Assembly: GCA_963669155.1 (NCBI GenBank) | Contig: OZ022596.1 | Span: 18,215,379-18,279,378 of the forward strand | Reading direction: 5' to 3' | DNA length: 64,000 bases | From: Arbacia lixula | Lineage: Eukaryota; Echinodermata; Echinoidea; Arbacioida; Arbaciidae | Part shown: piece after piece, positions 55,510-64,000 of the stretch | Position numbering within the stretch: position 1 is the first letter of the stretch | Layout: every line of letters starts with the position of its first letter | Made by a program: the position numbers and the translations under genes | The notes under the pieces: model-generated | What the model was told of the DNA's origin: nothing | The model's database searches: none | What the model saw: only the letters and a program-made list of their open reading frames with translations

Positions 55510-55746
55510 TTGCCATTTGGTCCAATCCCATTTAGTCTAAGCCCCATTTCGTCTACCATCACATGCCGATATAACAGGGATAAGGGTTAGTGTAGGGGGT
55601 CTGGATTAGGGTTGACGGTTGAGGTTATGGAGTAGATTACAGTTGTAGATAAGGTAACCCAGTATTTTAATCTAAAACGGTATTTTTAAGGGGTTCCTTG
55701 TAGACGAAATGTTGAGTGGACCAATTGGGATTGGACCAAATGGCAA
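55510..55746. mobile_element. MITE with TTGCCATTTGGTCCA ends (unit 2)
   Basis: The duplicated copy of 48662-48898, nearly identical and offset by 6848 bp. Confidence 0.85.
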
Positions 55747-55760
55747 TAAATCCATTTATA

Positions 55761-56214
55761 CAGTGTGTCCCGGAAAAAAGGAAACCGAGATTCTGTATTA
55801 ATTCTCTAGTTGACTGAAAAAAATCATGGAATATTATACACATCATTAGAAAGCACGGTGTTTCTTCTTTCATTTGACACCTCACATGATAGATAAGAGT
55901 CATGCGTTGACGAGCAACAGGTACTTAAAAAATAATTGTCAAAATCAATTTACGCAGGACAAACGGTCAAAATTGGTAAGGAAGCGTCGACGTAGTGCAA
56001 AAAGCATTCATTATTCTGCGCAAAACGTTTCTGACATCGAGCACTTGTAATTGCTTGAAATCAGTCATGCGTGAACAATTCATCGTGAATTTGGTACCAA
56101 ACGAAAGAAGATACTTAACTTTCGATATTGCTGTTATTTTTTATAATAATATGATATTTTATGATTACGTTATCGACCTCGAAAAACGGGTTTCCTTTTT
56201 TCTGGGACACCCTG
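55761..56214. mobile_element. TA-flanked element with CAGTGTGTCCCGG ends (unit 2)
   Basis: Duplicate of 48913-49366 within unit 2, same length. Confidence 0.8.
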
Positions 56215-56767
56215 TATATTTATCTTAATTCTAAAAAAGTGTTAAATTACTTAGCATAATAGATATGGTATTATTAATGTTGGCAATTGCATCTCAACGA
56301 ATATCGTATGTCACGTGCTAAAGTACGATCAAAACATTCATGGTCTCATAGTAATAAATCGTAGCTACCTTCCTCATACAATTTGGAACATTCCATTATT
56401 TTATAACTAGACAACCCAACATAGTAAGGTTGTCAGGCAAAAAGTAGCATTATAAGCTAAAACTGTATCCAAGTATATGGTTCAATGCGATTTTAATATA
56501 TATGTATATTTCAATAAGATTCCGATAGTTACAATACAAGCTTCACAGTAATATGAATTGCAATAAAAAGTTGCATCCCAAGCAGACAAAAACAAATCAA
56601 CATAACCAATTTTGTTTAAACAATAGTTGTCTATTATTTTTTTTGCCAAAATAATAAATCAAAAAAGAGAAACCATGATTGTTCCTTGTTCTTATGACAC
56701 TAAATCGCCATAATCGATAGTAATTGATAACATGAATCGATCAATGTATATATTGATATAAAATAAA

Positions 56768-58990
56768 AGGGGGGGGGGGGTAGGCAAGGGGATCCGCTTA
56801 GTCCTTACCTCTTTATTTTGTGTATTGAAGTAATGGCTCATAAATTACGAAAAGATAATCTGATTGAAGGAATTAAATTTGGAGATGAAGAAATTAAATT
56901 AGCTCTTTATGCAGATGACATGATAATTTTTGCTCGCAATGTACAATCAGTGGATAGGCTAAAAGTTCTATTTGCAGATTTTGAAACACTTTGTGGATTA
57001 AAAATCAATAATGACAAAACTAAAGTATTAAAATTAGGTTCATGCCAACATTTGCATTATGACTTCTCCTTCGGTGAGACCGTGGATTTTTTTAAAGTTT
57101 TAGGAGTATTTTTCACCTTAGATGAACATAAGAAAGAAGATCTAAATTACAAAGAAATCTTAAGCAAAATTAAAACACTCTTGAACTTTTGGAAGCTAAG
57201 GGATATAACACTCATGGGGAAAATTCAACTATTGAAGGTGCATATCTATTCTAAAGTACTCTTCCGAGCGTCTCTTACTCCTGTTCCTAAGTGGGTTTAT
57301 GAATTATTGGATGAATTAACTTTTGATTTTTTTATGGAAAGGTAAGAAAGACAAAATTAATAGGAATACAATGTTTTTAGACTATAAACAAGGAGGATTA
57401 AAGACGTTAAACTTCCCTGTACAAGTAAAGGCACAGCGTGTAATGTGGATTAAAAGACTTTTAAATAAAAATGAAGATGTAAAATGGAAACGGTACTTTA
57501 ATTTTGCCACTAAACATTTGGGTGGAGATCTGTTATTTTCATGTGACTATATACCAGGTTTATTGAAAGTAACAGCTTCCAAAATTTACATGGAATTGTT
57601 AGAAGAGTGGGTAAATATAAGACAAATTAGAAGTACAGAGTTTGGGAAAGTGGTGATGTTTAATAATAAGCTTATTCGATATAAAGGGAGTTGTATATTT
57701 GATAAGATTCTATACGATAAAGGGGTTTATAGACTGCATCATATTTTGGATAATAACGGTAAACTTAAATGTGATACACATTTTCTTAATTTGAATTTAG
57801 ATGCAAATGATGTTGAAAAGATTAAGCATATTTATGCCTGTTTACCTGTTAGTTGGAAGAACAATATTGAAATAAATGCAAAGCATAACTCTGGAATCGA
57901 TTTCAATTTGGGTAAGAAAACGACTAATTTGATGTTTTTGAAATCAAAAGAAATATACGAACAGTTGTTATATAAAAATGAAATTAAACCTTCTATTTTT
58001 GACAGAATTAGAACGAATTATGATCTTACCAATAAGGAAATAGAAAGTATGTTTTTAAGACTAAGATATTGCACACTGAATAGTCGATTAAGGGAGTTCC
58101 AGTATAAACGCTTGCATAATATTTTATACACTAACCACCACCTTTTCCGTTTTGGTCTTATTTCGACCAATTTATGCTCATTTTGTGAAAAGGAAGAAGA
58201 AACGTATGAACATCTATTTTATACTTGTGAATTTTCAAAATCACTTTGGGATCTATGTGCAAGAAGTTTAAATTTTGAAATAAATCAATTTAGTTGGCAG
58301 GAAATTCTTTTCGGGAAGCAGGAGAAAAGTAAAGGTAAATATCAATTAATTAATCATGTTTTGATTTTAGTTAAATATCTTATTTACAAAAACCGAGAAT
58401 TAAAAAAACCTCCTTCATTGATTGAAATAAAAAATAGTATTAGGGGGGATCAAAGAGAAGAAAAGAAATTAGCAACAAAGAGGGGGACCTTTACAATCCA
58501 TTTCTCTAAATGGGAAAACTTAAATATTAGACCATGTATTGGAGCCCAGAGCCAGTTCTCCACCGGATAGGGGATGGGGTGTTCAAGGGAGGGTGAAGGG
58601 GGGGGGGGGGGGGGGGGTAATGACAAGGGCTGAGTTTGTTTTTGAATTTATTTGGGTGAAGAGGCCGAGGTGATGGTCAAAAATCTATATGCTGATGGCT
58701 TCAATTCGTTTAGATTTTATCAATGATTTATTTATTCATTTTTGTATTTGGAAAATTTCTCTAATGTTTTTTATTTGACACTGGAAAAAAATCATTATGT
58801 TGGAATTTTCTGTAGAAGTTTCTTCTTGATGCATATAACTATCATCAATGTTATTTATAATTATGTATTGGAAGATGTATGACATTGTGTTTTATTGTAA
58901 CATTCATGAAAATACTATGTTTCAAAGTTCTATTTGTTATATATATTTATTTTGTATATGAATTTGAAGTTGTCAATAAAAAAAAATACT
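56768..58990 (+). pseudogene. L1/Tx1-like LINE, family 1, 5'-truncated (copy D)
   Basis: Same junction, G-run and truncation point as copy C. Frames 56818-57342 and 57323-58570 join across one extra T in the run at 57327-57333. Seen: YADD in LALYADDMIIFARN, LTPVPKWVYELLDELTFDF, LWKGKKDKINRNTMFLDYKQ, then RLHNILYTNHHLFRFGLI and the knuckle CSFCEKEEETYEHLFYTCEF. It ends at TAG 58568-58570. This C-terminal zinc-knuckle (zf-RVT type) and the L1-like thumb place it in the L1/Tx1 group. Motif A and the AP endonuclease are absent, so it cannot move itself. A G-run (58598-58617) begins about 28 bases after the stop. Confidence 0.9.
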
Positions 58991-59578
58991 GAAAAAAAAA
59001 ATAACATTGAAAGAAACCTATAGTTAGTTGCAAAACTGACTATAACTTTTCTACACTTTAATCATTTTTCTTTTCTTTCTTTTTTCTCTTTATCACTACT
59101 TTGTGACTAGTTCACAACTTCCATCAACACCCACCCTTTTCTTTTACGTCCATTTCATCCCATTTATTTTCGGTTTAAAATACCGAAAACTAAAGTTAAA
59201 AAAAAAAATAGTGTAAATGTTATAAAATATAAAAACTCACCTCTCCTTTTCTTCACTTTTCACTTTCCTATCCTTTCTTCACCCCATAAGTGGGCCAATT
59301 ATCCGAAAGAGTACAACCACATGGTGTTACCGAAAGTTTTGCTATTTTCTAAATAGTATTTATTAGTACACTCTCACCATGGAAACATTCAAAGAACATT
59401 TATACTGTTTTATTTTTTCATAAAAAAACCCTGAACAAAACAAATAACATTTAGGCTCACGCGGAAAGGAAATATATAGCGCCCATCAATACCTTAAAAA
59501 TTGTCATAACTTGTCATGCAATGTTGATCCCCAACCGAAAAAATACATGCACATATGAACTAATTCATCTTAATATCT

Positions 59579-60025
59579 TTGTCGAAAAAAATAAAGATAA
59601 AATTAAAAAATGAAAACGGTTATCGTTTCAAGTTCTTGAATCGATCGATACATAACAAATTGTTATTTCAAATGGGCCGGCCTTCCAAGCTCTTGCAACA
59701 GCCGACAAGAAACAAACAAAAAAAAAAAACATTAGATACACTGGTGACAAATTTTCCTACCACAAAAATGGAAGAAAAGTGTCAAAATGCATATTTGATA
59801 AACAATCGAGGAGACTTTAAAAAAAAGGAACAATTTACAGTGACATTAAAAAAGGGTGAGATTGGAAATTTGAATGATCTCATCGATATAAGCGTGATTT
59901 TAAGTGCATTACCGATTTGCTATTTTAATCCCTCTCACAAAAATAGCTTGATTCATGTTTCTTTGGCTGTTACTGAAAACGATTTTGAGCATTTTCCCGA
60001 AAAGAAAATACACACGAATGCCTGA
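59579..60025 (+). CDS. Alpha repeat open frame, 148 residues, unknown protein
   Basis: Longest version of the alpha frame. FKFLNRSIHNKLLFQMGRPS and NKQKKKTLDTLVTNFPTTK align with 54485-54865. It continues past the point where the other copy stops (NSLIHVSLAVTENDFEHFP). A short deletion near 59905 relative to the sister copy changes the hydrophobic part. Function unknown; the host of the frame is a repeat, so a cellular gene is unlikely. Confidence 0.3.
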   Translation: MSKKIKIKLKNENGYRFKFLNRSIHNKLLFQMGRPSKLLQQPTRNKQKKKTLDTLVTNFPTTKMEEKCQNAYLINNRGDFKKKEQFTVTLKKGEIGNLNDLIDISVILSALPICYFNPSHKNSLIHVSLAVTENDFEHFPEKKIHTNA

Positions 60026-60880
60026 TTGGATTAATGGAATTTTCTCATAGAGGTTAGTCAGTATGTTAGGCATTTAATCCTGCCACTAAATTTTGATCAA
60101 TTAATCTGAACTTTGTGTGCTACAGAGGATACACCCAAAGCCTATAGAAACTTGCAATAATTGTTGGTGATTGAATCTCAACTCATTGTGTATCACCTGC
60201 TATGGAACAGACTACACATCCAAGCAACAATTTGCCTGACTTCCAAAGTTAAGTTGATCATATTTCAGTTGTTGTATTGAAACACCCAGCACATTAGGGT
60301 TATCGGTCATAATTTCCTTATAGCTCAATAGCTATCATGTAATGTCATGTTAAAATTGGAAATTGCGATGTATTAAATTTTATATATATGTATTAGAATA
60401 AAATTGCGATAGTTACGATACTAACTTCAAAGCAAAATGATTTGAAATGAAGCGTGGCATCTCAATCAGACAAAAAACAAACCAGACTAACAACATTTTT
60501 TTCTCATAGAATAATTTACTATCATTTCTTTTGCCAAAACAATGAATTAAATAAACAGCAATATGATTGTTCCTTGTCCTTATGACACTAACAAATGATT
60601 TTTTAAATCCTTTTATTCAAATATATGTTATCGACCTCAAAAACGGGTTTTCTTTTTTCTAGGACTCACTCTATATGCTGTACTTGTTGTTATTAATAAT
60701 CAGCCAGTATTGTTCATCGTTTATTTCAACTCGTTATGTGTCACGTGCTACGGAAAAGATAATTCACCTACATTCCATATAGCGACTACTTCTATGATGC
60801 TCAAAACAGAGCTCAGGAAGTGTCATGCCGGTATTATAGATAACCCTTGTCAACAAAGGTTATCTGTCAAAATTATTGAA

Positions 60881-61380
60881 TATTTGTTAATATTACTGTA
60901 GTTGACATTCATTGGTGAAAAAGTGGAGTGATATTTATATAAAAATATATTTTAATAAAATTGCGATAGTTATAATACAAACTTCAAAGCAAAAGGTTTT
61001 AACATGAAGCAGGGTATCCTAATTAGACAAAAGAAAGCAGAATATCAAAATTTATTTGTAAAACATTGTCTATATATATATTTTTTTGCAAAAACAACTA
61101 ATTAAAATGAGAAACCTCGATTATTTCTTGTTCTTATGCCACTAACTTGCCATAATCGATAGTAAGTAATTACATAAATCGATCAAAATACTTTCAACAT
61201 TAGGTTCACGCGGAAAGGAAATGTAAAGTGCCTATCAATACCTTGAAAATTGTCATAACTAGTCATGCAATGTTGATCTCCAAATGAAAAATATATACAC
61301 ACATGAACTAATTGATCTTAATATCTTTGTCAAAAATAAAATTTATAATAAAAGTAAAAGATGAAAACTGTTATTGTTTC
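60881..61380 (+). repeat. Tandem duplication, truncated unit 3
   Basis: It repeats the start of units 1 and 2 (TTGCGATAGTTATAATAC, GGCTCACGCGGAAAGGAAATG-like text, ATCTTTGTCAAAAATAAAATT). It stops at GAAAACTGTTATTGTTTC, where LINE copy E is inserted in opposite orientation. Confidence 0.85.
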
Positions 61381-62488
61381 TTTTTTTTGTTTCAACGTGT
61401 ATTTTATTAATCAATGAACACCAATTTTACAGAACATTAAACAATTATTCATGAATGATTTAAATGACAATTACTGTAACAAATAAATAATTTTTTTCCA
61501 GAAACATATTCGTCATAATCATTGATCATAACAAATTTATACAAGAATTACATCAAATTACAACAATAAAGAAAAATAACCATTAATCGCTGTTCAAAAG
61601 GAAAAACATATCATTCGCTCATTGTGTTCATTGATAAATTAGATAAGAAAAAAGGACACCAAAAAGGCCCTTCCCTCCATTTCCCCTACCCCACCCCTCC
61701 ACCATACCCCGCCCTCTCCTTTCCCTCCACCCCCCCCCCCCGGGCTTCTTATACATGCACTTATTTCTTCTGGAACAGGAGCAGTCATATTACCATCTCT
61801 AGAACGAGTTGCAGGGCATATCTTGGTGGATACTAAAAATACTTCTTAATAATTGTCGTCCCACTCCTTCAATGTTAATAAATATACGTTTTATTTTAGT
61901 TTGTTTTATTTTATTTTCAAATACATAAAGACTCACAAGGCAGGGGAGCCCTACCATAACCAATTTTCCCACTTTTTCAAGTGCACTGATAATGTATTAT
62001 GCAAAACTGCTATCCTTTTTTCTTCTAACCTATCTTGTTCAATCTGGCTTTTAACCGATTGTTCAGTTATTTGTGTGTTCTTTCCTCTTCCTAAGAAAAT
62101 TAATCTTTTTACCAGTATTAAAACATGATTAACTAATTGACCTCTTCCTTTGTCCGGTAAGTCAAATCCAAAATGAATCTCTTCCCAGCTTAAGTTTTTT
62201 AAATTTATATAATCAAGAAGGTTACTGCACCGTTCCCATATCATCCCAGCAAATTCACACGTATAAAATATATGTTTATAAGTCTCTTCCTCTTTGTGAC
62301 AAAATGAACATAAGTTATCATCAGTAATGTTGAATTTACATAAATGATAGTTCGTATATAATATTCCGTGTAATAACCTAAATTGGAAATCCCTCAATAT
62401 ACAGTTCAAAGTACTTTTTCTAGGTCTACTAAATACCGATTTTATATCTGTATCAGAAAACTCGCGAGTATGTACATTTCTCATTTTT
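61381..62488 (-). pseudogene. L1/Tx1-like LINE, family 2, 3' part (copy E)
   Basis: It starts at a poly-T (poly-A) run followed by CAACGTGTATTTTATTAA. The coding part at 62484-61951 matches copy B residue for residue with few changes (RNVHTREFSDTDIKSVFSRP, CSFCHKEEETYKHIFYTCEF, ending KKWENWLW). The 3' UTR contains the C-run at 61730-61741. It is interrupted at 62488 by another element and resumes at 63864. Confidence 0.9.
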
Positions 62489-62532
62489 TGTCTCGCCCAC
62501 CGGAGGTGAAGGCGAGACTAAGGGATCCAAAT

Positions 62533-62648
62533 GGCGTCCGTCCGTCGTCCGTCCGTCGTCCGTCCGTCGTCCGTCCGTCGTCCGTCCGTCGTCCGTCCGT
62601 CGTCCGTCTTCCGTCCGTCGTCCGTCGTCCGTCGTCCGTCGTCCGTCA
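62533..62648. repeat. CGTCCGTC-type 11-bp tandem repeat
   Basis: The unit GTCCGTCCGTC is repeated about ten times with a few CGTCGTC and CGTCTTC variants. It is strikingly CpG-rich for this AT-rich window. Confidence 0.95.
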
Positions 62649-62653
62649 CAAAT

Positions 62654-63620
62654 GTTAAAGTTTACCTGCAAGACTCTCTTATGATCCATAACTTCACATG
62701 GGTTGCTTGGATTACAACCTAACTTGGGTCATAGATGCACTGGGGGTACCTTCATGTTATGGTGCTGTTGGAGGTCACAGGATAAGGTCAAAGGTTATTT
62801 GAGGTCATACGTTAAAGTTTACCTGCAAGACTCTCTTTTGACAAATAACTTCACATGGGTTGCTTGGATTACAACCTAACTGGGGTCATAGATGCACTGG
62901 GGGTACCTTCATGTTATGGTACCGTTGGAGGTCACAGGATAAGGTCAAAGGTCATTTGAGGTCATACGTTAAAGTTTACCTGCAAGACTCTCTTTTGACA
63001 AATAACTTCACATGGGTTGCTTGGATTATAACCTAACTTGGGTCATAGATGCACTGGGGGTACCTTCATGTTATGGTGGCGTTGGAGGTCACAGGATAAG
63101 GTCAAAGGTCATTTGAGGTCATACGTTAAAGTTTACCTGCAAGACTCTCTTTTGACAAATAACTTCACATGGGTTGCTTGGATTACAACCTAACTTGGGT
63201 CATAGATGCACTGGGGGTACCTACATGTTATGGTGCTGTTGGAGGTCACAGGATAAGGTCAAAGGTCATTTGAGGTCATACGTTAAAGTTTACCTGCAAG
63301 ACTCTCTTTTGACAAATAACTTCACATAGGTTGCTTGGATTACAACCTAACTTGGGTCATAGATGCACTGGGGGTACCTTCATGTTATGGTACCGTTGGA
63401 GGTCACAGGATAAGGTCAAAGGTCATTTGAGGTCATACGTTAAAGTTTACTTGCAAGACTCTCTTATCACACATAACTCATCACATGTTGCTACAATGGC
63501 AATCAAACTTGGATGATGGATGCACTGGGGGCACCTGCATGTTATTGTGCTGTAAGAGGTCACATGATATGGTCAAAGGTCATTTGAGGTCATACATTAA
63601 AGTTTACTTGCAAGACTCTT
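62654..63620. repeat. 157-bp tandem repeat, six full units
   Basis: GTTAAAGTTTAC starts at 62654, 62811, 62968, 63125, 63282 and 63439, with ATTAAAGTTTAC at 63596, always 157 bp apart. Units contain CATGGGTTGCTTGGATTACA, GATGCACTGGGGGTACC and, at the end, AGGTCA half-sites. The last unit is the most diverged. Confidence 0.95.
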
Positions 63621-63863
63621 GGTGAAGGTTTTCTAACTTGTGCACAGAATTGTGTGAGCATGTGTGAGCATTACTGATGTAGATTTAGGCAAACATTACT
63701 CATGCGCATTTATGCAAATTTATTCAAAGTCACTATTTTGCACCTGATTTTGATGTTGTCTGTTTAAAGTTGCTTATTTGTTTGTTTCAGTTTTCTTTTG
63801 CGTAGCAACGGAGATCGCGATATTTCTGGTTATTTTCGCAAGTGGGCGAGACACAATATTGCT

Positions 63864-64000
63864 AATGCCTTGTTCTTTCAAAGATGACTTATCTCTTATC
63901 TTTTCCACAAAATCATTATAAACTTGTTTAGATGTATTCGTCTCTAAAGAAAATTTACAGCTATTTCTTATAAAAGTCATTTCATCACATGTATCAGTTC
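63864..64000 (-). pseudogene. L1/Tx1-like LINE, family 2, continuation of copy E
   Basis: It reads MTFIRNSCKFSLETNTSKQV and YNDFVEKIRDKSSLKE on the minus strand, the segment just before the one at 62484. The Arg codon here is the TGA in copy B. It runs off the window. Confidence 0.85.

Larger units (their letters stand above)
54041..60880 (+). repeat. Tandem duplication, unit 2
   Basis: Same content and order as unit 1, directly adjoining. It has a better-preserved LINE and longer alpha frames. Confidence 0.9.
62489..63863. mobile_element. Element with GTCTCGCCCAC ends inserted in LINE copy E
   Basis: It begins GTCTCGCCCACCGGAGGTGA, immediately followed by AGGCGAGAC (a small hairpin). Near the right edge GTGGGCGAGAC is the complement of the left end, with about 20 more bases before the LINE resumes. 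Inside are a (CGTC)n block and seven 157-bp units. No frame beyond simple sequence. The LINE on both sides shows it is a later insertion. Superfamily not assigned. Confidence 0.75.

Noticed and set aside
1..64000. tRNA, rRNA or other structural RNA genes
   Set aside because: I saw no B-box-like GGTTCGA context with a foldable cloverleaf and no rRNA core motifs. A covariance-model scan would be decisive.

Overview
The window looks like genomic DNA of a marine invertebrate, most likely a deuterostome such as a sea urchin. This is an inference and only moderately secure. It rests on animal-type split genes with GT..AG introns, AT-rich DNA full of TACATGTA palindromes, and a dense mix of short palindromic DNA transposons, minisatellites and non-LTR retrotransposons. 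No rRNA, tRNA, CRISPR array or bacterial-style operon was seen.

Two host genes can be supported. On the minus strand at 13854-14088 is a first coding exon whose sequence (PRRSSLIKD followed by RKKTVSFSSFPEEKPIS, then a GTAAGC donor) matches the N-terminus of the inactive phospholipase C-like proteins (PLCL/PRIP). The remaining exons are not in the window, so positions 1-13853 are read as its first intron. On the plus strand, four exons between 21107 and 26613 join in frame into a 182-residue dual-specificity phosphatase closest to DUSP3/VHR, with general acid D94, catalytic C126 and R132. The two genes are divergently arranged. A CpG-richer stretch at 17760-18655 is the best candidate for the DUSP 5' region.

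Layout. 1-13853: PLCL intron 1, holding microsatellites, three minisatellites, a 600-base polypyrimidine tract, LINE tails and many palindromic MITEs. 14089-21106: spacer with diverged tandem repeats, a 68-bp minisatellite and MITEs, one of which has perfect 28-bp inverted ends around telomere-like CCCTAA repeats. 21107-26613: the DUSP gene. Intron 2 carries a TTAA-flanked element, a pogo/Tigger-like MITE and a CR1/L2-like LINE nested in another repeat. Intron 3 carries a long palindrome and a 154-bp tandem triplication of the exon 4 splice acceptor. 26614-27830: about 37 copies of a 33-bp minisatellite that begins at the DUSP stop codon. 27831-34850: more MITEs and LINE fragments.

From about 34850 to the end the window is a nested repeat graveyard. 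It contains five partial L1/Tx1-type LINE copies from two families, a 1.84-kb Harbinger-like element with a Myb-like exon split by a younger TTAA element, Tc1 and RTE fragments, and a recent 6.85-kb tandem duplication (47200-54040 and 54041-60880, with a truncated third unit). The right end has an element built of (CGTC)n and 157-bp tandem units. Each of those units carries several AGGTCA nuclear-receptor half-sites.

I found no wholly new gene system. The strongest observations are the triplicated acceptor in DUSP, the minisatellite seeded at its stop codon, the transposon-in-transposon insertion that can be read exactly from its target duplications, the AGGTCA array, and a G-run in the 3' UTR of both L1-like families.
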